From assembly GCA_937910385.1 (NCBI GenBank), contig CALEPT010000189.1:1-64000 (forward strand): a DNA stretch of 64,000 nucleotides, written 5' to 3'. This document shows, in pieces, positions 33,251 through 40,753 of the stretch. The DNA is from an uncultured Ruminococcus sp. (GTDB lineage: Bacteria; Bacillota; Clostridia; Oscillospirales; Ruminococcaceae). The first letter of the stretch is position 1. The number at the start of each line of letters is the position of its first letter. A model generated the notes under the pieces. The model saw nothing but the letters and a program-made list of their open reading frames with translations. It had not been told where the DNA came from and did not search any database. Both the position numbers and the translations under genes were made by a program.

Positions 33251-34021
33251 TTACTTCTTCTTCTTTGATTTAGCTGTATTATTCTTAGCAGGAGCTGCTT
33301 TTTCGGATTCGATTGAAGATTCGAGGAACTTATAAACACACGCTGCAATAGCTGCACCGATAAAAGGTCCCACAATAAATACCCAAAGATCACTAAGAGC
33401 GTCTCCTCCTGCAAATAACGCAGGACCAATACTTCTTGCAGGATTTACAGAAGTACCTGTAAGACCGATTCCGAAGATGTGTACCAGAGTAAGCGTAAGA
33501 CCAATGATGAGTCCTCCGAAGGAACCGTGGTTTGCCTTTTTTGAGGTAACCCCAAGAATAGTCATGACAAATATAAATGTCAAGAGTATCTCTACGATAA
33601 GTCCGGCACCAACATTTCCGTTTACTCCGGCAAGACCGTTAGCACCCAAACCTCCGGTTCTGTCTGTAACGTCACCAAGGCTGAAAATACCTTTAAGGAC
33701 TGCGGAACCAAGAATTGCGCCCACGCACTGTGATATAACGTAACCAATAAAGTCAGTCACAGTCATGCCTCCGCTAATTAGAACTCCAAGTGATACCGCA
33801 GGATTGATATGACAACCTGAGATATTTCCGATACAATACGCCATGCCAACTATGACAAGACCAAATGCAAGGGCTGTAAGGATATAACCAACTCCTTCGG
33901 GAGTGCCATCCGTATTGTTTAATCCTGTTCCGCAGCCAACGAGCATTGCTGTTCCGCAGCCGAGAAGCACGAGCACGAATGTACCTATTGCTTCAGCCAC
34001 ATACTTTTTTAATGATTCCAT
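33251..34021 (-). CDS. aquaporin / glycerol facilitator family channel
   Basis: Major intrinsic protein, 256 aa from the ATG at 34021 (GGAGGC site). Six helices with the two half-helix motifs 'GCHINPAVSLGV' and 'GTSVNPARSIGPAL'. The Arg after the second NPA and the surrounding residues look more like the water-selective AqpZ type, but the selectivity filter cannot be assigned with certainty. The C-terminus is a Lys/Ala tail. Single-gene transcript. Confidence 0.93.
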   Translation of the reverse strand: MESLKKYVAEAIGTFVLVLLGCGTAMLVGCGTGLNNTDGTPEGVGYILTALAFGLVIVGMAYCIGNISGCHINPAVSLGVLISGGMTVTDFIGYVISQCVGAILGSAVLKGIFSLGDVTDRTGGLGANGLAGVNGNVGAGLIVEILLTFIFVMTILGVTSKKANHGSFGGLIIGLTLTLVHIFGIGLTGTSVNPARSIGPALFAGGDALSDLWVFIVGPFIGAAIAACVYKFLESSIESEKAAPAKNNTAKSKKKK

Positions 34022-34073
34022 TGTTTTGCCTCCTTTATAATATTTTAATTTAGCGGATAAACCGACTAAAATT

Positions 34074-34102
34074 ATTATAACATTTTTTCCATATTTAGTC
34101 AA
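34074..34102 (-). promoter_or_regulatory. promoter for the aquaporin gene
   Basis: Minus strand TTGACT (34102-34097), 17-nt spacer, TATAAT (34079-34074). Confidence 0.85.
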
Positions 34103-34132
34103 TCTTCGTTGTTGAACTTTTATTAATGTTTT

Positions 34133-35029
34133 TTATTTAACTTGCTGTGGACTGATATTAAAACGGCGGCTTTTTCCACACATTACTGCATAAATAACAA
34201 GCATAGATATACCTAAAACTATCATTGCCGTTTCTACAGCAATGAACGCTTCGGTAAAATTATACATTAATTTTGTATATGCTGTGAATACCTGAGGCTG
34301 CTTTATCGAAAACGAATCAAAGTATCTTGTTATAATAAGATACAATGCCGGAGTTGCACCTAATATGGAAGATATGATCGCTGATATCCCTACCCAATAA
34401 TATAAAACAATCTTATTTTTTATATTAATAAAGAATAGAAGCAATAATAAAACAATATCTGCTAAGGCTAATGCAATCGTTAAAGCGAAACGATACCTAA
34501 ACAGTTTTGATAGCTTTATCAGGACGCCGTGCTCGTTCAAAGCAGAGAATTTATACACATCACAATATGATCCAATAGTCTTATAGGCATTCTCTTTGGT
34601 CGAAGAAAGCTTTAGTTCGTATGCCTTGTCCTTTTCATAGCCGGATTTATCTGCATAATCACTGAAAAATTTTTCGATGCTATCTTCCAGTTGCTTATTT
34701 TCCGGAAATTCAATTTTCATTTTTTCGCCGGTATTAAGAGTCTCAAAAGCAGCATTTATATAGACCTCCTCAAACCTCTTGATATAATTCTCTGAAATTG
34801 CATCCATGTATACTTCAGCAGGTATTCCGGAGGAATTATACTTATCTTTATAGTAGCTTTCAAGTTCACTGTAGATACCCTTTTCGAGAGCATTTTTCTT
34901 TGAAATACTGATACAGTTATTTGCAGTGACGTTTATGTCCAAAAGTATGACCGCAGCCATACCGATAAATCCGAAAACTATTATAACAGATATTAACAGA
35001 GAGGGAAGGTATGAACTGAGCTTTTTCAA
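34133..35029 (-). CDS. membrane protein of the sortase cluster, unknown
   Basis: 298 aa; I do not recognise a family. One helix near the N-terminus (about 10-32), an extracytoplasmic, charged region (about 35-175), then three helices (about 182-205, 212-240 and 262-287). The start is a TTG whose last two bases overlap the sortase stop (TTGA), with a GGGAGGGG site. Coupling to the sortase gene suggests a shared task at the cell surface. No LPXTG-like motif is present. Confidence 0.75.
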   Translation of the reverse strand: MKKLSSYLPSLLISVIIVFGFIGMAAVILLDINVTANNCISISKKNALEKGIYSELESYYKDKYNSSGIPAEVYMDAISENYIKRFEEVYINAAFETLNTGEKMKIEFPENKQLEDSIEKFFSDYADKSGYEKDKAYELKLSSTKENAYKTIGSYCDVYKFSALNEHGVLIKLSKLFRYRFALTIALALADIVLLLLLFFINIKNKIVLYYWVGISAIISSILGATPALYLIITRYFDSFSIKQPQVFTAYTKLMYNFTEAFIAVETAMIVLGISMLVIYAVMCGKSRRFNISPQQVK

Positions 35030-35709
35030 TTTGACCCCTCCCCTGCTGCTGTATAAAATTTCTTTTCAGTGAGCTCGCATATCACACCTATCCGCATATC
35101 AGATGTTCCAAGAACGTCCTTTTGACAGGTGTAAAGCGTAAGCTTTGTTTCTTCCGAAGCTGCGACATATTTGGTGTTTGTCTTATCAAAGGTTATAAGC
35201 TCTTTTACGCGGTAAATAAATTCGCCGTAATTCGTATTAACAGTAATAATGTCGCCTTCTTCAAGGCTTTTCAAACCGGCAAAGTAAGTGTCCTCATGTG
35301 CGCTTATTACAGAATTTCCGCTATCGCCTATAAGAACAGAACCCGAAGCCTGACATGCACCCTTCTCAAAGAGTTCAGAGCTGCTCCCCCAATATACAGG
35401 AACATCAACTCCGAAAACATCGCATTTTATTATTGCATACATTTCACCGAAAACAGGTCTGATAAATTCGCCTGTTTCACTTGTTTCCCCATCATGCTCA
35501 GTAACTATCTCATTGTCTCGTATTACCAATCCTGAATCTGCACTGTCAGGAACCGTTTTAAGATCGTCCATAAAAGCAAGATTCAGATATACTTTGAGCT
35601 TGTCCGCCGGCTTTATCATTGCAATCATAAATATCCCCAAGCAAAGTACCAAAACTACAAATGGAGTTAATATATGGAGCTGAGTATAATTTTTTTCTTT
35701 ATTCTTCAT
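35026..35709 (-). CDS. sortase, class D-like
   Basis: Cysteine transpeptidase of the cell envelope, 227 aa from the ATG at 35709 (GAGG site); the upstream TTG at 35721 is less likely. An N-terminal membrane anchor (about 11-32) is followed by the sortase barrel with the catalytic triad His138 ('ISAHEDTYF'), Cys195 ('LTLYTCQ') and Arg206 ('DMRIGV'). The T-L-x-T-C form and the single N-terminal anchor fit class D. No pilin or LPXTG substrate gene is next to it. It is the middle gene of three overlapping genes. Confidence 0.92.
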   Translation of the reverse strand: MKNKEKNYTQLHILTPFVVLVLCLGIFMIAMIKPADKLKVYLNLAFMDDLKTVPDSADSGLVIRDNEIVTEHDGETSETGEFIRPVFGEMYAIIKCDVFGVDVPVYWGSSSELFEKGACQASGSVLIGDSGNSVISAHEDTYFAGLKSLEEGDIITVNTNYGEFIYRVKELITFDKTNTKYVAASEETKLTLYTCQKDVLGTSDMRIGVICELTEKKFYTAAGEGSN

Positions 35710-36559
35710 ATTCTTCCTCAATTCTTTCGGAATTTATGAATGAGTTGCGGATCATAAAATATAGTACACAAAAAGCGACAGTAAATAAAGTGGCAGAAGA
35801 AAAGTAGATAATCTTTCTGTCATAACCTGTATCCTCTACATTTGTTCCTGCTGTTGATCTGCTGACAAGTTCTCCGCTGCTGTTTCGCATGGCAATAGTC
35901 AGAGAATCATCGCTTATTTCTTCTACTGTAATATTCAACCCCATCTCTTCTGCTGCCTGAGACAGAGTGCCTACGACCTGTAGCTTCTGATCTGATGGCA
36001 TCTGCTTGAGCATGCTTCTGTATTCCTCAGGCGAAAGGTCATCAATGATAACCTGCTGCTGTTCCGGAGTAAATGTGCTGATATACGCCATTTTATCTTC
36101 ATAAGAAAGAGCAATGAAGTCCTTTCTGCTCATTCTCTCAAATGTATCTCCGTTTGCCGTCGTAAGAGTTATAGAAGAATTTGACGAATTGTCGGAAGAA
36201 ATTGTTGTTACAGCAACCTGATCAACAGAAGATGTCCCGCTTGTATAAGTAATAGTAGTGGTGATGTTAGTTGTTGTTGTTGTCGTATAAGCATCGATTA
36301 TCTGCGAACCGGTAGTAATTATCTGGCTTCCTGCTTCGTGGAGCTTCTCAATTACTTTATCAAGCCTTTCAGGCGGATATTCGTCCTGATTAAGATAATA
36401 TTCGTTATATCCTTCCTGTATCTGCTCTTCTGAATAGCCATAGGAGCGGGCTACCTCAGCGACTTCATCGACGGTTGCTGCACTTACAGCAGCAGTAACA
36501 AAAATCATTCCCATAAGAGCAGTAATAATTGCTGCTAAATTTATAACAATTTTTTTCAT
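35699..36559 (-). CDS. secreted, C-terminally anchored protein upstream of sortase
   Basis: 286 aa, family unknown. A signal peptide (about 1-28, 'MKKIVINLAAIITALMG') is followed by a helical region, a Thr-rich stretch (about 104-122), a second helical region ('FTPEQQQVIIDDLSPEEYR') and one membrane helix near the C-terminus (about 252-272) with an acidic tail. It has no LPXTG. The stop overlaps the sortase start region. It may be the sortase's partner, a scaffold or a sensor. It has its own promoter. Confidence 0.75.
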   Translation of the reverse strand: MKKIVINLAAIITALMGMIFVTAAVSAATVDEVAEVARSYGYSEEQIQEGYNEYYLNQDEYPPERLDKVIEKLHEAGSQIITTGSQIIDAYTTTTTTNITTTITYTSGTSSVDQVAVTTISSDNSSNSSITLTTANGDTFERMSRKDFIALSYEDKMAYISTFTPEQQQVIIDDLSPEEYRSMLKQMPSDQKLQVVGTLSQAAEEMGLNITVEEISDDSLTIAMRNSSGELVSRSTAGTNVEDTGYDRKIIYFSSATLFTVAFCVLYFMIRNSFINSERIEEEYEE

Positions 36560-36597
36560 TATTGTATTGCCTCCAATTGCTATAATTATCTTATTAT

Positions 36598-36626
36598 ATT
36601 ATACCCCGTTTTTGAAGCAATGTCAA
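36598..36626 (-). promoter_or_regulatory. promoter for the sortase cluster
   Basis: Minus strand TTGACA (36626-36621), 17-nt spacer, TATAAT (36603-36598). Confidence 0.88.
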
Positions 36627-36677
36627 GAATTCACATAATTTATCGCTTATAATTAGTATTTACGTTATAAACAAGTA

Positions 36678-36708
36678 CAGATCCCTTCGCAAAAAGCAAA
36701 GGGATCTG
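36678..36708 (-). terminator. terminator-like hairpin after the esterase gene
   Basis: CAGATCCCTT / AAGGGATCTG stem extended by GC pairs round an A-rich loop. It lies between the esterase stop and the next promoter; the T run is weak. Confidence 0.65.
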
Positions 36709-36738
36709 ACATATAGGTTTAGTTATGACCTTGCTGCA

Positions 36739-38022
36739 TCATGAGCAAACAGTAAGCAGCTCTTTCCTGAGAAGAACCGAGTCAAATGAATTTAGCTTTC
36801 CGTCACTATTCATGTCATAGCGCTGCGCATCTTCAGCAGTGAGCTGAATCAGTAATGCGCCTGTATTGCTGTCTACAGTACGTAAGATATGCTGCTGAAG
36901 TTTTACAAGGTCTGATATTTTATATCCGTTTTCTGAAATATCAGGATCAGCAGTTGTAGTCGTTATAGTTTCAGAAGAGGTAACAGTTGTAGAGGTCGTT
37001 GTATTTGTTGTAGTAGAGGAAGATGTGGTAGTTGTAGTTTCAGAAGTTGATGTTGTTGTCAAAGATGTAGTGGTAGTAGTTGTTGTTTCCTCGGACGTAG
37101 TTGTGGTCGTTTCTGTAACAGTCGTTGTAGTCGAGGTAGTAGTTGTTGTTGTTGAAATAAAGGGTGCGCTTCCGCTTAAATAATTATCAATGACAGTGGT
37201 CCAGTAAGCCCCCATGAGCTTATATCCCACATTGTTAGGGTGAACACCATCATTGAGCTGTGTAGTCACATCTGTAATGGCGCTGTGAACATCTCCTATG
37301 TAGAGGTTAGAATATGTTCCCTGAAGATTTGATACAGTGTGACGGACAGTTGAGTTATACGTATCTACGGCTGCCTGAACATTAACTTCAACTTCATCAT
37401 CGCTATACTGAGTCTGCCAATCTGAAGAATGTCTGTAATTGCCAAACCAAGAATAAACATCACTTCTGTTAGGATCAAGATCCGGAATCGATGTTACGAA
37501 CAGTGCGGAACCGGAAGGTATCTCACCTATGATATATGTAATCAAATCGCTAAGTCTATCCCCCGCCGAATCAAGCTCATGATTATCAATAACATCATTC
37601 GTACCTATCTGAAGTATAACGATATCAGGAGTTGTCTGAGCAAGACAATCAGTAGATTGGAGCGTTTCAAGTATACCGCTCCTGCCTGAGTATTCCTTTA
37701 TTGCGTAACCGCTGTAGCCTGTATTTTCGTCATCATATGAAAAAGTAACTCCTGTATCCTCATCGGTATATGTGGGCGTCCAGCCTCCGCCCTTTGCGCC
37801 TACCATATCTATTGTATATCCCATTTCAGTAAGATTATTATACAAAAATTTCCGATAAGATCCGTTTATACCATAACCATCAGTTATAGAATCTCCAATG
37901 CACATTATTTTTACAGTGCTATCAGCGCGGACGTTATCATTCACGTGAAAAGGCAACGAAGTAAATGCGGTTGAAATGAATGCCGTAGCAGCAATAATCG
38001 CTGAACAAGCTTTTTTGTTCAT
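36739..38022 (-). CDS. secreted SGNH esterase with Thr-rich linker and dockerin
   Basis: 427 aa. Signal peptide (about 1-33); SGNH hydrolase domain (about 37-282) with Ser45 in 'CIGDSITDG', the oxyanion Asn in 'GTND' (140-143), and Asp258/His261 in 'DGVHPNN'. This layout fits carbohydrate esterase families such as CE3 that deacetylate xylan. A Thr/Ser linker covers about 290-357. The C-terminal 67 residues look like a dockerin: the second calcium loop is canonical ('DMNSDGKLNSFD', 403-414) with 'VLLRKELL', while the first ('DISENGYKISD') is one residue short and degenerate. A dockerin would plug the enzyme into a cellulosome through a cohesin. It is monocistronic. Confidence 0.88.
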   Translation of the reverse strand: MNKKACSAIIAATAFISTAFTSLPFHVNDNVRADSTVKIMCIGDSITDGYGINGSYRKFLYNNLTEMGYTIDMVGAKGGGWTPTYTDEDTGVTFSYDDENTGYSGYAIKEYSGRSGILETLQSTDCLAQTTPDIVILQIGTNDVIDNHELDSAGDRLSDLITYIIGEIPSGSALFVTSIPDLDPNRSDVYSWFGNYRHSSDWQTQYSDDEVEVNVQAAVDTYNSTVRHTVSNLQGTYSNLYIGDVHSAITDVTTQLNDGVHPNNVGYKLMGAYWTTVIDNYLSGSAPFISTTTTTTSTTTTVTETTTTTSEETTTTTTTSLTTTSTSETTTTTSSSTTTNTTTSTTVTSSETITTTTADPDISENGYKISDLVKLQQHILRTVDSNTGALLIQLTAEDAQRYDMNSDGKLNSFDSVLLRKELLTVCS

Positions 38023-38078
38023 TATTAATACACCTCCATGATTCTTATATCATTTTTTAGATATCACTGTCTATTATC

Positions 38079-38107
38079 ATTATAACATATTATCACAAAA
38101 AAATCAA
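38079..38107 (-). promoter_or_regulatory. promoter for the esterase gene
   Basis: Minus strand TTGATT (38107-38102), 17-nt spacer, TATAAT (38084-38079). Confidence 0.8.
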
Positions 38108-38260
38108 CCTGCGCGGAGTGATATTTGCAGTTTTTTTATCTTCGGCGCGGTGACTCCCTGCAGGACAGAGGGTCGCGGGTCCTGTTGGGACACCGCACTT
38201 ATAACACGTATTCGTCAAAAAAGCAATTGTGTAGAGTGATATTTCAGAGTTTTTATACAT
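38097..38260. repeat. direct repeat pair flanking a nested hairpin
   Basis: Two imperfect copies of a roughly 42-nt sequence (38097-38140 and 38217-38260) share the exact 11-mer GAGTGATATTT at 38116 and 38234 plus neighbouring A- and T-runs. Between them is a three-tier stem: GCGGTG/CACCGC (38147-38152 with 38191-38196), TCCC/GGGA and CAGGAC/GTCCTG round a 12-nt loop. The first copy overlaps the -35 box of the esterase promoter. The rest of the 479-nt gap holds the two promoters and nothing else I can name. Confidence 0.6.
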
Positions 38261-38404
38261 AGAAGTTTATATCGTTATTTTTGATATATATTATTATAAC
38301 AGTTGATCTTATTATGCTCCTCGCATTGCTGTAATGCATTTTGCACAAAAAAACAGATAAAATTTCTTAGATATAAAGAACAATATGAAATTTCAGAAAA
38401 ACGT

Positions 38405-38433
38405 TTGACAAACCGCAAAAAATGTGATATACT
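38405..38433 (+). promoter_or_regulatory. promoter for the HMGL-like aldolase gene
   Basis: TTGACA (38405-38410), 17-nt spacer, TATACT (38428-38433) with extended TGA. Confidence 0.88.
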
Positions 38434-38446
38434 ATACATAACAAAT

Positions 38447-38473
38447 CGCTTTAAAGCACTACAGCTTAAAGCG
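38447..38473 (+). promoter_or_regulatory. leader hairpin before the aldolase gene
   Basis: CGCTTTAA (38447-38454), 11-nt loop, TTAAAGCG (38466-38473), just after the expected transcription start. A 5'-end stem like this can stabilise mRNA or act as an operator; its role is unknown. Confidence 0.5.
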
Positions 38474-38501
38474 GTACAGTAAATTCTAAGGAAGGGTCAC
38501 T

Positions 38502-39476
38502 ATGAAAGAAATATCTAAGCTTATGAATTACAGATCAGATGTAAGAGTAATTGATGCTACTCTTCGAGATGGGGGACTTGTAAACAACTTCTTCTTCACG
38601 GAGAAGTTTATCAGGGATCTTTATCTCGCTAATATAAAAGCTGGCGTTGATTATATGGAGTTTGGCTATAAAGCAGACAGAGAGATGTTTGATGAAAGCA
38701 AATTTGGTCCATGTAAATTCTGCGACGACGAATTCATTCAATCTATTGTTGGGGAGAATAACACCGATCTCAAGATCGCCGTTATGGCAGATGTCGGACG
38801 CTGCGACTATAAAAACGATATCCACGACCGCTCTGAAAGCCCTGTAGATCTGATACGGGTCGCTACCTATCTTCATCAGATACCTACTGCTGTAGATATG
38901 ATAGAAGACGCAAAATCCAAAGGATACGAAGTAAGCTGTAACATTATGGCTATATCGAATGGTCAGGAATCCGATGTTAAGGTCGCTCTCGACATTCTCG
39001 GACAGTCCCCTGTTGATGTATTCTACATCGTTGACAGCTTCGGCTCGCTCTACCCAGAGCAGATAGCCAGAATAGCTGATATTTACCTTGATTTTGCCGC
39101 AAAATACAACAAAAAAGTCGGCATTCACGCTCATAACAATCAACAGCTTGCCTTCGCAAACACTATTGAAGCGGTCGGAGACGGTGTGGATTGGCTTGAT
39201 GCTACATATGCCTCTATGGGAAGAGGCGCCGGAAACTGCGCAATGGAACTCCTTCTCGGCTTCCTAAAAAATCCGAAGTACAACGTTTACCCCGTTATCC
39301 GCTTCATCGAGGAGCATATGAACAAGCTCCGTGAAGAGGGTACCGTTTGGGGATATGACGTTCAGTATCTGCTCACAGGTCTCTTCAATCAGCATCCAAG
39401 AACGGCTATCCAGTTTACACAGGAAAATCGCAAGGACTACTCGGAATTCTACAAAGAGATCATCGCTCAGGATTGA
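38502..39476 (+). CDS. HMGL-like aldolase (DRE-TIM metallolyase)
   Basis: 324 aa TIM-barrel protein of the HMG-CoA lyase-like family. The metal and substrate motif is 'IDATLRDGGLVNN' at about residues 18-30, and the second metal motif is 'GIHAHNNQQLA'. Relatives include 4-hydroxy-2-oxovalerate aldolase and isopropylmalate/homocitrate synthases, but the absence of an acetyl-CoA-type C-terminal domain argues for an aldolase or a polyketide/sugar-related lyase. The true substrate is unknown. It stands alone with its own promoter and terminator. Confidence 0.85.
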   Translation: MKEISKLMNYRSDVRVIDATLRDGGLVNNFFFTEKFIRDLYLANIKAGVDYMEFGYKADREMFDESKFGPCKFCDDEFIQSIVGENNTDLKIAVMADVGRCDYKNDIHDRSESPVDLIRVATYLHQIPTAVDMIEDAKSKGYEVSCNIMAISNGQESDVKVALDILGQSPVDVFYIVDSFGSLYPEQIARIADIYLDFAAKYNKKVGIHAHNNQQLAFANTIEAVGDGVDWLDATYASMGRGAGNCAMELLLGFLKNPKYNVYPVIRFIEEHMNKLREEGTVWGYDVQYLLTGLFNQHPRTAIQFTQENRKDYSEFYKEIIAQD

Positions 39477-39482
39477 TCAATA

Positions 39483-39512
39483 AAAAAGCTGCCCTTATTC
39501 GGGCAGCTTTTT
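39483..39512. terminator. bidirectional terminator after the aldolase gene
   Basis: AAAAAGCTGCCC, 6-nt loop, GGGCAGCTTTTT; A and T runs on both sides serve the converging genes. Confidence 0.9.
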
Positions 39513-39547
39513 ACCGATGAATCGATAAAAGTGCTAAAAAAACGCGC

Positions 39548-39850
39548 TTATATAGATATGCAAAGATAATTCAGCGCTTTGCCATATATCTGTTTAGGAC
39601 GGACGCGACCGCTTATAAGTATCTCTGCAAAATCCACAGCATCCTCAATATTCCGAGAAAAGTCAGGTATCACCTCTTTTTCTCCGGACTGAAAGTCTTC
39701 TGCTTCTATCCCATATGTGACAACATCATCTCCAAAGAGATCAAGTCTTCCTGTTATTACTCTGTAAGAGACTTTGTTGTCACCGAAAACCTCCATATAC
39801 ACCGTTCTGTCTGTTACCTCACGCCTTACTTTCCGCATTATTCCGAACAT
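39548..39850 (-). CDS. small conserved protein, DUF6514-like
   Basis: 100 aa, start at ATG 39850 with a GGGAG site (the TTG six bases upstream is less likely). The pattern of short beta strands ('VYMEVFGDNKVSYRV', 'VVTYGIEAE') and a C-terminal helix with 'AEILISGRVRPKQIY' resembles the clostridial DUF6514 family, whose function is unknown. Single-gene transcript. Confidence 0.7.
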   Translation of the reverse strand: MFGIMRKVRREVTDRTVYMEVFGDNKVSYRVITGRLDLFGDDVVTYGIEAEDFQSGEKEVIPDFSRNIEDAVDFAEILISGRVRPKQIYGKALNYLCISI

Positions 39851-39880
39851 ATTCAAGACTCCCTTCTTTTGTTTTTATCA

Positions 39881-39909
39881 ATTATATCATATGCTTGCAT
39901 ATATGTGAA
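39881..39909 (-). promoter_or_regulatory. promoter for the DUF6514-like gene
   Basis: Minus strand TTCACA (39909-39904), 17-nt spacer, TATAAT (39886-39881) with extended TGA. Confidence 0.7.
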
Positions 39910-39955
39910 CGGGTAATTTTTTGGAGCTTTTATGTCATTAGGGAATAATTTGACG

Positions 39956-39998
39956 AAAAAGGCGATTATCGGCAAATCCAGCTGATAATCGCCTTTTT
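39956..39998 (-). terminator. terminator after the small alarmone synthetase gene
   Basis: AAAAAGGCGATTATC (39956-39970), 13-nt loop, GATAATCGCCTTTTT (39984-39998), a perfect 15-bp stem. Confidence 0.9.
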
Positions 39999-39999
39999 A

Positions 40000-40698
40000 T
40001 CATTCAAGATCGTTTATCTGCATATATATCGACTGCATCTGTATATCCGTCTCGGCTATGCGCTCGGCACACTCGCGAAGCTGCTCGGATATCTCGGGAG
40101 TTATCACGGCTGAGGGCTTATATTTGAGCTGATGCTCAAGGCTTGCCCAGAAGTCCATAGCGATAGTTCTTATCTGTATCTCCACGGGAGCATAAAGCTT
40201 CTGAGTGGAGAGATACACGGGTACATTCACTATCATATGATAACTTCTGTAACCGCTCGGCTTGGGATTTTTTATGTAGTCCTTGCGCTTGATGACCGTA
40301 AAATCGTCACGCCTGCCCAACATTTCAACAAGTGCATATATGTCGCTTATATAATAGCACGTAACTCTTATTCCTGCAATGTCAAGCAAATTTTTTTGAG
40401 CGGAATCGGGAGTAAGAGGAAGTCCTTTTTTTTGCAGCTTTCCAATAATGGATTGCGGCGATTTAAGTCTGCTTTCTATATTATGTATCGGATTACGCTG
40501 AAATTTTACGCTGAATTCATTATCAAGAATATTCAGATATGTTCTCACCACCTCGATAGCAGAATCATAAAGATGCGACAGCTGTAAAAAGTCGTTGAAT
40601 ACGTGAGCAAATTTCTCCTTCACAGTTTCCTTATCGTCCACGATAGCCGGAAGATTGTCTATCGCCTCCATATAGAAATCAATTTCAGTCACGGACAT
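40000..40698 (-). CDS. small alarmone synthetase (GTP pyrophosphokinase), RelQ-like
   Basis: Makes (p)ppGpp by transferring pyrophosphate from ATP to GDP/GTP. 232 aa, synthetase domain only: no HD hydrolase, TGS or ACT regions. Diagnostic segments are 'DIAGIRVTCYYISDIY', 'DYIKNPKPSGYRSYH' (G-loop) and 'VEIQIRTIAMDFWASLEHQ', as in YjbM/RelQ. Good AAAGGAAG site. It follows the ABC exporter gene by 55 nt and ends at a strong terminator. Confidence 0.93.
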   Translation of the reverse strand: MSVTEIDFYMEAIDNLPAIVDDKETVKEKFAHVFNDFLQLSHLYDSAIEVVRTYLNILDNEFSVKFQRNPIHNIESRLKSPQSIIGKLQKKGLPLTPDSAQKNLLDIAGIRVTCYYISDIYALVEMLGRRDDFTVIKRKDYIKNPKPSGYRSYHMIVNVPVYLSTQKLYAPVEIQIRTIAMDFWASLEHQLKYKPSAVITPEISEQLRECAERIAETDIQMQSIYMQINDLE

Positions 40699-40753
40699 TC
40701 ACTTCCTTTCAGATCAATTAAATATTTACAAGACCTGAAGGCGCTATGAACAT

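Noticed and set aside
36950..37160. GTTGTAGT-type simple repeat
   Set aside because: It encodes the Thr/Ser linker of the esterase; it is coding low complexity, not a tandem-repeat locus or CRISPR array.
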